A program made the translations under genes and the position numbers. From contig JAGCWY010000064.1 in the NCBI GenBank assembly GCA_017961625.1, positions 55,883 to 119,882 on the forward strand: a stretch of 64,000 nt of DNA, read 5' to 3'. Source of the DNA: Ruminococcus sp. GTDB lineage: Bacteria > Bacillota > Clostridia > Oscillospirales > Ruminococcaceae. Below are positions 33,338-42,354 of this stretch, piece by piece. The stretch's first letter is position 1, and each line of letters starts with the position of its first letter. Below the pieces are notes generated by a model that saw only the letters and a program-made list of their open reading frames with translations, had not been told where the DNA came from and searched no databases.

Positions 33338-34978
33338 ATGTATATGAGAACTGATCGTCTCATAGCTTTTACAACAGCTGCTGTTCTTGTCGTTACGTGT
33401 ATCTCTTGCTCGGATAACAACAGACCGCCGCGCATATCACGCTACAGAGACAAGATAAAGGAATTCAAGATCGGTCAGACAGGCATCGAAAGCACTGACA
33501 CCACCAATCAACTTCCTGACCGTATAGACTTGAAAAACGTCGAGGATAATGTACAGAAGCTCCTTGACGATATTATAAAGACTGATAATGAAGAAGCGGT
33601 CAAAGCCGATATAGACACACTTTTCACTATTTACGACCAGATCTACGAAGCCCGTACAAATGCCGAATTCGTGTTTTACCGTAATTATACTGACAAGCAT
33701 ATAGAGGATCTCTACAACGAATACTACCATGACGCCTCTGTTTCTGCCGACCTTATCACATACAGTTTCAGCCGCGGCAATGATAGTGACTATTCATATC
33801 TTTTCGATGAGTATTTCTCAGACGACAGCGAGGAACATTCTGTACGTAATCTTTCTGCTGCCCGGGCAGAAGCTGAATCGAGCTTCCTCGAAATAGCAGA
33901 AACAAAGAGCGAATACTATAATGTAATAAACGATGTATCACTCTCCGAAGAAGAGAAGGATCTGCGCTGTGCAAAGCTTCTCCTAGAGCTTGTGGAGGAC
34001 TATACTCCAGAATCCTTCTACACCCAGTACGACAGGGACTATACCGGCGACGAGATAATAGAGCTTGGCAAGACAATAAACGACAAGATAATACCAACAT
34101 ATCAGGATATGCTTGACGATTACTTCGACTCGGTATTGTGGTCCAATTTTTTTGATGACGACGATTCTGAAGAGGACCCATTCGAGACTGTAAGGCTGTA
34201 CGCACAGACTCTATCCCCTGAGCTTGACAAATACTCACAGAAGCTCATGGACGAAAAGCTGTACTCTATATGCTACAACGACGACGCATATGAGGGAGCC
34301 TTCACTGATGAGCTCCCGACACAGAACAGCGCAATAATATTCATAGGATATATGGACAGCTACAGGAGTAGACTTACCGCTGCAATTCATGAATTCGGAC
34401 ATTTCTACGCCACATTTTTCGACGATACACATGCTCTTATATCCAAAAACAATCTTGATATCGCTGAAATACAGTCACAGGGATTAGAGTTGCTGTTCAT
34501 GCAGTTCTATGATGATATATACGGCAAATCTGCTAACAGCATGAAGCTGTACAGGATACTCAACATTCTCGATTCCGTGGTATCCGGCTTCCTTGTGGGA
34601 GAATTCGAGTACAGCGTGATAAAAAACAAAGACAGCTTAAGCCCTGAGGAAGTTGTGGACACGTTCAACAGCTACCTTGGCAAGCTTGAAATAGACTATC
34701 ATCTTTATGAGATACCTCATATATTTGAAAGTCCCGGCTACTACATAAGCTACGCCACATCGGCACTAGCAAGCCTTGACCTGCTTGACGACGTTATGAA
34801 CGATCCTGCACGTGCTCTTGAAAAGTATGAAAGAATGGCAAGGATATCAAACAATTCAGGCGAATACAGCTTCCGTGCTGCCTTAAAGGAATGTGGCTTC
34901 GACGACGTGCTCAACGAAGAATACATAACTTCTCTTTCAGAAAAGCTCAGGAAATATTCCAAGGATCTCAGCAACTAA
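33338..34978 (+). CDS. Lipoprotein zinc metallopeptidase, M3/oligoendopeptidase-like
   Basis: A 546-residue protein with a lipobox (CISC) near residue 27 and a long helical N-terminal half. The zinc motif is in AAIHEFGHFYATFF (HExxH), and a downstream helix contains DIAEIQSQGLELLFMQFY, where the Glu would be the third ligand as in M3 peptidases. It is anchored outside the membrane. It starts 10 nt after the HAD gene, so it may share the riboflavin transcript. A second in-frame ATG at 33344 is also possible. The substrate is unknown. Confidence 0.8.
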   Translation: MYMRTDRLIAFTTAAVLVVTCISCSDNNRPPRISRYRDKIKEFKIGQTGIESTDTTNQLPDRIDLKNVEDNVQKLLDDIIKTDNEEAVKADIDTLFTIYDQIYEARTNAEFVFYRNYTDKHIEDLYNEYYHDASVSADLITYSFSRGNDSDYSYLFDEYFSDDSEEHSVRNLSAARAEAESSFLEIAETKSEYYNVINDVSLSEEEKDLRCAKLLLELVEDYTPESFYTQYDRDYTGDEIIELGKTINDKIIPTYQDMLDDYFDSVLWSNFFDDDDSEEDPFETVRLYAQTLSPELDKYSQKLMDEKLYSICYNDDAYEGAFTDELPTQNSAIIFIGYMDSYRSRLTAAIHEFGHFYATFFDDTHALISKNNLDIAEIQSQGLELLFMQFYDDIYGKSANSMKLYRILNILDSVVSGFLVGEFEYSVIKNKDSLSPEEVVDTFNSYLGKLEIDYHLYEIPHIFESPGYYISYATSALASLDLLDDVMNDPARALEKYERMARISNNSGEYSFRAALKECGFDDVLNEEYITSLSEKLRKYSKDLSN

Positions 34979-34983
34979 ATTTA

Positions 34984-35028
34984 AAAGCAGCCAAAAAGAA
35001 GATTATGATGCTTCTTTCTGGCTGCTTT
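34984..35028. terminator. Bidirectional terminator between convergent genes
   Basis: AAAGCAGCCA (34984-34993) / TGGCTGCTTT (35019-35028) with further AAGAAG / CTTCTT pairing. It ends the riboflavin-side transcripts and probably the MacB-like gene from the other side. Confidence 0.8.
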
Positions 35029-35042
35029 GCTTATAACTTATG

Positions 35043-38000
35043 TCATTCAGTCCTGAGAGCTACAACAGGGTCCTTTCTTGCCGCTACTCCTGCTGGAATA
35101 AGTCCAGCTATAAGTGTGAGCACCATGCTTATTATCACCAGTATCACCGCTCCTGCAACAGGTAGATGAGCCCTAAGAGTGTCAAGAGAAGTAACGCTGT
35201 GTATTATTGCATTTATGGGGATGGTCAGGAGCACCGAAATGCCTATTCCGATAAGTCCTGCTGCCAGTCCCACAAGAAGGGTCTCAGCATTAAAGACTGT
35301 GCGCACATTGTGCTTTGAAGCGCCGATAGCTCTAAGTATGCCTATCTCCCTTGTACGTTCGAGCACAGATATATATGTGATTATGCCTATCATTATCGAC
35401 GACACCACAAGGGATATGCCGACGAAAGCTATTAGCAGATATGATATACCACTTATTATTCCTGTTATGGATGACATGAGAAGTGCCACAACGTCGGTAT
35501 AGTGTATAACGTCCGCTTCCTTCACACCCTCGTTGTAACGGGTTATAGCGCCTGCTATCTCGTCCTTTTCCTCAAAGCTCCTTGCAAAAATACGTATCAC
35601 TGAGGGATCCGATTCGTCAGCCACGCCGAGTAACCTGAGATTGTCATCGTAGGTAGATTCCGATATCTCCTCTGGAGTATATTTCTCGAAGATAACACCG
35701 TAGTTTTCAAGGCTTATCTCAGCGGAATCAAGCATTTTTGAGAGCTCCGCGTTTGAGAGAGAGCCAAGCTGTTCCTGAGACAATGCCGCATACTGCTCTG
35801 CAATCTGCTCTCTTATAGCCTGCTCTGCATAGCTTTTGATCTCCTCGTCGCTCATCTGACCTACAAAGGATGTTACCTGTGAGGCGTCAACACCAAGCTC
35901 TGCTGAATACATCTCTGTAATCTGCTTTATGAAATCATTCCTATTGAAGTCCTTCATAGCCTCGGCGACCTGAGCGTCAGCCTGCTTTGGATCGGGCTGT
36001 GCAGCAACAAGTCGAAAGATATCAGCCTTTGTATCCGTATCGGCAGTCTTTATGAAAGCTTTTGCGGTCTCAGCCTTTTCCTCGGGAGTTGGCTCGATAT
36101 AATCCTCTGTCATGAACTTCCTGCCCGTGAGGATATCGTTCTCCCTGTCCTCCTTCTGAGACTGCACAAGCTCGCTGCCATTGGTCTTTTCTATAACATA
36201 GTCGGTAAGCAAGCTTGTATATCCCACATAACTTTTTAGCATAGGGGCTTTTACGTCCTCGCTTGGACGAATGAAGCCGACTATCTTTATCTCTGTTCCC
36301 ACATTATCAGAATTAAAGAGGTATTCAAGACCGGTCTGAGTTAAGGTAAGGTCATTGTATCCGTTCCCTGTATGTGAATTCTGATAGTACTCGCAGGGAA
36401 GTATCATCTTGAACTTCTTACCTGTTATCTCATCAAGGTCCCATTCAAGCTGACCGTAATCTTTTATCTCCTGATTGCTCATGAGAGCCTTGAGCTTTTC
36501 GTTGAATCCCTCCTGATCCTTAAGACCGAGGGTATAAACTATGATATCAGGAAGCTCATTGTTTCTTGTGAGTATAACTACAGCTTCATCGTATTTCTCA
36601 GGCCATCTGCCGTTAACGAGTTCATACTGCTCCCTGACTATAGCGTTTACAGGCTCACCATTTTCACCAGGAAGGAGCTCCTGCATTACGTTGAGACCAA
36701 ACGCCTGCATCTCCATATCAGCCATAGGATTGTTCATGGAAGCTGATATAACCTCAGATTCTCCCATACCAAGTGCCTTGCCATACATATCCATGAAGTC
36801 TACCTTGATGATTTCTCCGGAGGGAGATTCGGTATATACCGGCATTTTCAAATCATAGCCGTAGCTTACAGCGCTGGATTTCTCCTGTATCACGCTATCG
36901 TTGTCTATAAAGGTCTTGAAGTCCTTCATATTGTTTATCTGCTTTGCGGAAGCATTGAAGGAGTTGAACATATCATATACCTGAGTATTTGCGTAGACCG
37001 TATCGTCCCTGAACTCGCGGCTCTCATATTCCTTCTGATTGTTCATAAGGGCCTCTATCATGCCCGATGTGTCGGTATTTTCACGCATTATCTCGAGAGG
37101 ATATGATGAAAGTGTCTCCTCCTGCACCTCGTTGATATAATCGTTTATGCCAGTTGCAAGTGAAAGTATAAGTGCAATGCCAATGATACCTATGGAGCCT
37201 GCAAAGGCTGTAAGTATAGTTCTTCCCTTTTTTGTTAGTAGGTTGTTGAGAGAAAGAGAAACAGCAGTACCAAAGGACATGGACACGCGTTTTTTCTTTT
37301 CTGAGGAACTTTTCTTCTGCTTTGCAGCCTTTTCCTTCTTCTTTTTCTCCTTCTTTGAAGGCTCTCCATCGAAGGGGTCACTGTCCCCTGTCAGCTTTCC
37401 GTCCTTTATTCTTACTATACGTGTAGCGTACTGATCCGCAAGTTCCGGGTTATGAGTTACCATAATAACCAGCTTGTCATTGGCAATGGCTTTGAGCAAC
37501 TCCATTACCTGTATGGAAGTCTCGGAATCGAGAGCACCTGTCGGCTCGTCGGCAAGAAGTATATCTGGATCGTTTATCAGTGCACGGGCTATAGCCACAC
37601 GCTGCATCTGTCCGCCGGACAGCTGATTCGGCTTCTTATGGAGCTGATCCCCAAGTCCTACCTTTTCAAGAGCTTCCTTTGCACGCATGCGGCGCTCGGA
37701 CTTTGATACTCCCGATAAAGTCAATGCGAGCTCAACGTTTGAAAGAACTGTCTGATGCGGTATAAGGTTGTAGCTCTGGAATATAAAGCCAACAGAATGG
37801 TTGCGATATGCGTCCCAGTCCCTATCCTTGTATTCCTTAGTCGATACCCCGTTGATGATGAGATCACCGGAAGTATAATGATCAAGACCTCCGATGATGT
37901 TGAGCAGCGTCGTCTTGCCACAGCCAGAATGACCGAGCACAGCCACAAATTCGCTCTCGCGAAATGTAATGCTAACCCCGCCAAGGGCAGTCACTTTATT

Positions 38001-38045
38001 CTCGTCGCTGCCGTACTCCTTAACAATGTCCTTTAATTTAAGCAT
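35043..38045 (-). CDS. MacB/LolCDE-type ABC exporter, ATPase fused to FtsX-like permease
   Basis: A protein of 1000 residues. Residues 1-225 are an ABC ATPase (GHSGCGKTT, QLSGGQMQRVAIARAL, LLADEPTGALDSE). A Lys-rich linker and a first membrane span (TILTAFAGSIGIIGIALILSL) follow. Then comes an extracellular region of more than 400 residues, and a C-terminal FtsX-type block of three spans (ISYLLIAFVGISLVVSSIMIGI, LLVGLAAGLIGIGISVLL, VAGAVILVIISMVLTLIAGL) ending ARKDPVVALRTE. Many Bacillota carry this large fusion; roles include peptide or antibiotic export and envelope remodelling. The ATG at 38045 follows TAGGGG; a consensus promoter lies 65 bp upstream. Confidence 0.9.
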   Translation of the reverse strand: MLKLKDIVKEYGSDENKVTALGGVSITFRESEFVAVLGHSGCGKTTLLNIIGGLDHYTSGDLIINGVSTKEYKDRDWDAYRNHSVGFIFQSYNLIPHQTVLSNVELALTLSGVSKSERRMRAKEALEKVGLGDQLHKKPNQLSGGQMQRVAIARALINDPDILLADEPTGALDSETSIQVMELLKAIANDKLVIMVTHNPELADQYATRIVRIKDGKLTGDSDPFDGEPSKKEKKKKEKAAKQKKSSSEKKKRVSMSFGTAVSLSLNNLLTKKGRTILTAFAGSIGIIGIALILSLATGINDYINEVQEETLSSYPLEIMRENTDTSGMIEALMNNQKEYESREFRDDTVYANTQVYDMFNSFNASAKQINNMKDFKTFIDNDSVIQEKSSAVSYGYDLKMPVYTESPSGEIIKVDFMDMYGKALGMGESEVISASMNNPMADMEMQAFGLNVMQELLPGENGEPVNAIVREQYELVNGRWPEKYDEAVVILTRNNELPDIIVYTLGLKDQEGFNEKLKALMSNQEIKDYGQLEWDLDEITGKKFKMILPCEYYQNSHTGNGYNDLTLTQTGLEYLFNSDNVGTEIKIVGFIRPSEDVKAPMLKSYVGYTSLLTDYVIEKTNGSELVQSQKEDRENDILTGRKFMTEDYIEPTPEEKAETAKAFIKTADTDTKADIFRLVAAQPDPKQADAQVAEAMKDFNRNDFIKQITEMYSAELGVDASQVTSFVGQMSDEEIKSYAEQAIREQIAEQYAALSQEQLGSLSNAELSKMLDSAEISLENYGVIFEKYTPEEISESTYDDNLRLLGVADESDPSVIRIFARSFEEKDEIAGAITRYNEGVKEADVIHYTDVVALLMSSITGIISGISYLLIAFVGISLVVSSIMIGIITYISVLERTREIGILRAIGASKHNVRTVFNAETLLVGLAAGLIGIGISVLLTIPINAIIHSVTSLDTLRAHLPVAGAVILVIISMVLTLIAGLIPAGVAARKDPVVALRTE

Positions 38046-38109
38046 ATTATCCCCTACTTTCAATTTTTTAACCATATCATGGCATTTCAAGTTAAATATC
38101 ACCTTTTTT

Positions 38110-38138
38110 ATTATAGCGTTTTGACGAATAATTGTCAA
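38110..38138 (-). promoter_or_regulatory. Consensus promoter of the MacB-like gene
   Basis: On the minus strand TTGACA (38133-38138), a 17-bp spacer and TATAAT (38110-38115). Confidence 0.85.
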
Positions 38139-38183
38139 TCTCGTTTGTAGTAATTTTACAAGGCCTTAACGTATTTTTCACAA

Positions 38184-38211
38184 ATAAAAGACGCTGTTTG
38201 TTAACAGCGCC
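38184..38211 (-). terminator. Terminator of the PRPP synthetase gene
   Basis: On the minus strand GGCGCTGTT / AACAGCGTC with a 4-nt loop, followed by TTTTAT, 9 nt after the stop. Confidence 0.8.
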
Positions 38212-38219
38212 TGAAAGTT

Positions 38220-39365
38220 TTACTTCATTCCATATCTCTTAAGAAGAGTCTCAATCTTTGTATGAGGATCAATTATCTTGCTGATAGATACGTCATGATT
38301 GATAGCTTCAATAAAATATGCGATATACTTTGATACGTCCACCTCATGGAACCACGGTCTGCTTAGGAGTTCGGGAGTCCTATAAGTGAGATTTGTGCCG
38401 AATACGCCGTCAATAGTGCCCTCCTCGTAAGCCTTGTCGAACTTTTCAAGGCCGTTGGTGAAGATAGCATAAGTAGCGTAAGCAAATATTCTGCCTGCGT
38501 TTTTCTTCTTAAGGGCAGAAGCAACATCAAGCATAGACTCGCCAGAAGATATGATATCGTCTGAAACGAAAATATCCTTTCCCTCAACGGGATTTCCAAG
38601 GTATTCGTGAGCAACAATGGGGTTGCGTCCGTTAACTATAGTGGAGTAGTCTCTTCTCTTATAGAACATACCCATTTCAACGCCGAGAACAGAAGCATAG
38701 TACATATTTCTGTTGAGAGCGCCTTCATCAGGGCTTACTACCATAAACTTCTCTTTGTTAAAGCTTATGTCCTTTATATCCTTGAGCATTGCCTTTAGCA
38801 CCTGATAGGTTGGCATTACATTGTCAAATCCCATGAGTGGGATAGCGTTCTGCACCCTCGGATCGTGAGCATCGAAGGTAACTATATTTGAAACGCCCAT
38901 AGCTTCAAGTTCCTGAAGCGCACAGGCACAGTCAAGTGATTCACGGTAGCTTCTTCTGTGCTGACGGCCGCCGTAAAGAGTAGGCATGATGACAGTTATA
39001 CGGTGAGCCTTTCCGCTTGCCGCCTGTATTATTCTTTTAAGATCCTGAAAATGATCGTCGGGAGACATAGCGTTCTGCATTCCGAAATAATCATACTTTA
39101 TGCTGTAGTTTCCCACGTCTATGATTATGAAAAGATCCTTGCCGCGTATAGTTGACTTGATATATCCCTTGCCGTCACCGGAAGAAAATCTCGGGCATTC
39201 ACTCTCAACGAGGAAGGAATCAACATTAATTCCGCCTTTTCCTGCCCAGTCAACTAGATAATCGTCGATTTTCTTTCCCAGCTCTGTAACGCTGTTCATA
39301 GCGATGATGCCGATAGGTGCGACGTTGGAATCGCTGCCGAATAAAATTTCACTTGAAGCTGTCAT
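38220..39365 (-). CDS. prs: Ribose-phosphate pyrophosphokinase, divergent long form
   Basis: A 381-residue PRPP synthetase, longer than the usual 310-320. Recognisable blocks are IMPTLYGGRQHRRSYRESLDC, TFDAHDPRVQNAIP, VVSPDEGALNR, and the PRPP-binding loop DIFVSDDIISSGESMLD. The N-terminal region and the loop (DDIISSGES instead of the usual DDIIDTAGT) are divergent, as in some Clostridia. The ATG at 39365 has only a weak A-rich site upstream; a strong AAAGGAG lies 36 nt further up. PRPP feeds purine, pyrimidine, His and NAD synthesis. The pyrophosphatase gene lies 71 bp upstream on the same strand. Confidence 0.9.
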   Translation of the reverse strand: MTASSEILFGSDSNVAPIGIIAMNSVTELGKKIDDYLVDWAGKGGINVDSFLVESECPRFSSGDGKGYIKSTIRGKDLFIIIDVGNYSIKYDYFGMQNAMSPDDHFQDLKRIIQAASGKAHRITVIMPTLYGGRQHRRSYRESLDCACALQELEAMGVSNIVTFDAHDPRVQNAIPLMGFDNVMPTYQVLKAMLKDIKDISFNKEKFMVVSPDEGALNRNMYYASVLGVEMGMFYKRRDYSTIVNGRNPIVAHEYLGNPVEGKDIFVSDDIISSGESMLDVASALKKKNAGRIFAYATYAIFTNGLEKFDKAYEEGTIDGVFGTNLTYRTPELLSRPWFHEVDVSKYIAYFIEAINHDVSISKIIDPHTKIETLLKRYGMK

Positions 39366-39436
39366 AACACTTTTTTCGCACGTGGTTACGCACGATACTC
39401 CTTTCGCTTTTTAGTCACTTTCGGTCAAAGCCCTGC

Positions 39437-39967
39437 TTACTTACAGAAATACTCTATATAGCGATCAATATCACCACTTATGATCTCTCTGGCAATGTCA
39501 GCATGATCGACCTCGTTAACGGCTGTTGTTTTGTTTTCAAGTTCCTTGTAGACTTTGAAGAAATGAGTCATTTCATCAAAAATATGCTTTGGCAGCTCTT
39601 CGATATCCTTGTACATATTGTAATTCGGATCTTCGAACGGGATAGCGATGATCTTTTCATCGTGATGCCCGTTATCAAGCATTCTGATAACTCCGATTGG
39701 ATAGCATCTTACCAAAGTGAGCGGCATGAGCTGCTCTGAACAGAGCACCAGTACGTCGAGAGGGTCGTTATCGTCTGAATACGTCCTCGGTATAAATCCG
39801 TAATTTGCAGGATAATGAGTGGAGGTATAGAGAATACGGTCCATTTTTATGAGACCAGTCTCCTTGTCAAGCTCATATTTGATCTTGCTTCCCTTTCCTA
39901 TCTCAATCACTGCAATAAAATCATTCGGAGTTATTCTCTTTGGACTTATTTTGTGCCAGATATTCAT
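39437..39967 (-). CDS. ppa: Inorganic pyrophosphatase, soluble class I
   Basis: A 176-residue family I pyrophosphatase: IEIGKGSKIKYELDKETG, THYPANYGFIPRT, and the metal-binding DNDPLDVLV. It drives biosynthesis by hydrolysing PPi. The ATG at 39967 follows GGAGGG. It precedes prs in the same direction. Confidence 0.94.
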   Translation of the reverse strand: MNIWHKISPKRITPNDFIAVIEIGKGSKIKYELDKETGLIKMDRILYTSTHYPANYGFIPRTYSDDNDPLDVLVLCSEQLMPLTLVRCYPIGVIRMLDNGHHDEKIIAIPFEDPNYNMYKDIEELPKHIFDEMTHFFKVYKELENKTTAVNEVDHADIAREIISGDIDRYIEYFCK

Positions 39968-40058
39968 AATTTCCCTCCAAAGCATATCTGTGCGTGCCTT
40001 CGGCACACTTGCAGAATATTTGATAAGCCATTAAATATGACTTTATCCCCTACAATTT

Positions 40059-40086
40059 AGTATACCATTTTTTTGAGATTTGTCAA
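40059..40086 (-). promoter_or_regulatory. Promoter of the ppa-prs unit
   Basis: On the minus strand TTGACA (40081-40086), a 16-bp spacer and TATACT (40059-40064), about 90 bp before ppa. The remaining gap up to 40332 is strongly AT-rich and presumably holds the promoter of the plus-strand cyclase gene; no consensus was certain. Confidence 0.7.
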
Positions 40087-40332
40087 TATACCCCTTGATT
40101 TTCAGCATTTATTATAAATTATCCAAAATTCCTGAGGTATTTTCGTCTTTTCGTCTTTCAAAGTAAATTCACAGATTTAATTTATACTGCTAAAAAAATC
40201 TGCATTATTAATAAAAAATGAATATAGCTAATGAATATTATATTTTTAATCTATTGCTTTTTGTGAAAAAATATTGTAAAATATATTTGTATAGCATCAA
40301 AAGAAATACAAACGAGAGGAGTGGCAAATAAC

Positions 40333-42264
40333 TTGATTGGTTCACGTATCGCTGTTATCATAGAAGAAATAGGGCAGAGCTATCAGAGCACAATACTCGG
40401 TGGAATAGACCAGGGTGCAAAAGAATTCGGACTTAATATCGCAGCATTTACATCATTTAGTGGCGATATGGATAATCCGCGCCATGATATGGGCGAATTC
40501 AACATATTCAACCTTCCGGATTTCAAAGATTTCGACGGAGCTATCCTGCTCACGAACACTCTTTCATACAAGCCAGTGGTAAATGATATACTTGAACGCA
40601 TAAAAAGAGCCGGTATCCCTGCCGTCAGCATAGACAACGATATAACCAGCTTCTACTACATAGGAAGCGATAATTACTCGGCAATGCGTAGCATCACCGA
40701 GCACATGATAGACGTTCACGGTTTTACAAGGTTCGCATACATCTCTGGTCCCGGTGAAAATCCCGAAAGCTCTGACAGACTGGCAGCCTTCTGCACGGTT
40801 CTCGGTGAGCACGGTCTCGATATAAGCGACGAAGCAGTATACTACGGAGATTTCCGTGCACCTACAGGAAAAATGGCTGTCGAGCATTTCATTGAGGTGC
40901 TTCCCGAAATGCCACAAGCTATAATCTGTGCAAACGACGAAATGGCTGCTTCCGCTATTACTACTCTCAGAGCCCACGGATTCAACGTTCCGGACGACAT
41001 AGCAGTAACCGGCTTTGACAACACCTACAACCACCATAATTACCTTGTAGAGCTTACCTCGGTAGACCGTCCCCTCGAGCTCTCGGGACTTCTTGCCTGC
41101 CAGATGCTCTATAATCATCTGAACAGGATACCTCAGGACAGAAGGCTTCTGCTTAATATGACTCCACATTTTACCGAAAGCTGCGGTTGTGAACACAATT
41201 CCATGTCTGACGTATCAGAGCTGAAAGAACTTAATTTCCGCAATTATTCCAACTTTGAGACGGTACAGATATATATGGGAGTACTCAATCGTATGTCCAC
41301 GCAACTCCTTGCCTGCAATAGCTTCAGCGACTACATTGTGACGCTGAAAAAGACAGCAGTCGAGATACACCCCGACGAGTTTTACTTCTGCCTCTGCGAC
41401 AACTGGAACATCGAATCCGCTATTGACACATCGACGACCCTTGACGGAGTGGATAATTCCGTACCTATGGTATATACCGACTACGTTACGGTACAGATAG
41501 CTTATGTTAACGGTGAATTTCTCGATTGTGACAAGATAAAGTCAAAGGACGTCTTTCCACCTTATGCCGAAAACGGAAAGGCAGGCAAGCTCTATTACAT
41601 CACCCCCCTACACTTTGGCGAGCGTTGCCTCGGATATATGATAATACGCAGTTCAAGACTTGCTCTGCAAAATATAATGTTTGAGACATTTGTTATTAAT
41701 ATATGCAATTCACTTGAAAACATCAGGAAGCTTATGTGTCTTGAATACGCTGTGAAGCGCCTCGGCAACCTTTACGTTCAAGATACCTTCTCAGGCATCT
41801 TCAACCGCAACGGCTTTGTTCACGCGACAAATGACCTATATCATGAATGCATTGAAAGGAAACGTAATATAATGCTCATGTTCCTTGATCTTGACGGTCT
41901 TAAGGGCATAAACGATACCTTCGGCCACAGCACGGGAGACAAGGCAATATGCTGTATAGCAGGCGTTCTTAAAGATTCCTGCTGCAGCGGCGAGGTTTTC
42001 TGCCGCTTCGGCGGAGATGAGTTCATTGTATTCGGAGCTAATTACACAAACGAAATGGCTGAGGATCTCACTGCCGTTATACAGAACAACATAAAACATA
42101 TAAATGACAGTGCCCTGTACCCCTTCACTCTCAGTGCAAGCACCGGCTTTGTCGTTGCCACGCCAAAGATAGGCGAGGACATCTTCTACTTCGTTACCGA
42201 AGCCGACAAAATCATGTATAACGAAAAACGCAGAAAAAAGCACTCAAATTATCTTAAATCTTAA
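40333..42264 (+). CDS. LacI-type sugar-sensor domain fused to a GGDEF diguanylate cyclase
   Basis: A protein of 643 residues. Residues 1-280 match the sugar-binding half of LacI-family regulators (IGSRIAVIIEE, SYQSTILGGIDQGAKEFG, YIGSDNYSAMRSITEHMI, PQAIICANDEMAASAI, VTGFDNTYN), but no DNA-binding helix-turn-helix precedes it. A middle region of about 180 residues follows. Residues about 480-643 are a GGDEF domain with an intact motif (RFGGDEF) and no RxxD I-site. No signal peptide or membrane span is seen, so it is a cytoplasmic, probably ligand-controlled, cyclic di-GMP synthase. TTG 40333 is preferred because AGGAG ends 11 nt upstream; the GTG at 40321 overlaps the ribosome binding site. 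Confidence 0.9.
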   Translation: MIGSRIAVIIEEIGQSYQSTILGGIDQGAKEFGLNIAAFTSFSGDMDNPRHDMGEFNIFNLPDFKDFDGAILLTNTLSYKPVVNDILERIKRAGIPAVSIDNDITSFYYIGSDNYSAMRSITEHMIDVHGFTRFAYISGPGENPESSDRLAAFCTVLGEHGLDISDEAVYYGDFRAPTGKMAVEHFIEVLPEMPQAIICANDEMAASAITTLRAHGFNVPDDIAVTGFDNTYNHHNYLVELTSVDRPLELSGLLACQMLYNHLNRIPQDRRLLLNMTPHFTESCGCEHNSMSDVSELKELNFRNYSNFETVQIYMGVLNRMSTQLLACNSFSDYIVTLKKTAVEIHPDEFYFCLCDNWNIESAIDTSTTLDGVDNSVPMVYTDYVTVQIAYVNGEFLDCDKIKSKDVFPPYAENGKAGKLYYITPLHFGERCLGYMIIRSSRLALQNIMFETFVINICNSLENIRKLMCLEYAVKRLGNLYVQDTFSGIFNRNGFVHATNDLYHECIERKRNIMLMFLDLDGLKGINDTFGHSTGDKAICCIAGVLKDSCCSGEVFCRFGGDEFIVFGANYTNEMAEDLTAVIQNNIKHINDSALYPFTLSASTGFVVATPKIGEDIFYFVTEADKIMYNEKRRKKHSNYLKS

Positions 42265-42282
42265 AACTTAACAATACAAAAG

Positions 42283-42325
42283 TCAAGCCCCGGGACACGA
42301 TGAATTCCCGGGGCTTGACATTTGT
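42283..42325. terminator. Strong terminator between convergent genes
   Basis: A perfect 13-bp stem TCAAGCCCCGGGA (42283-42295) / TCCCGGGGCTTGA (42307-42319) is followed by CATTTG. It ends the sensor-cyclase gene; the radical SAM gene arrives from the other side. Confidence 0.75.
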
Positions 42326-42354
42326 ATCAGTACGAAACCGAATACTGAGATATT

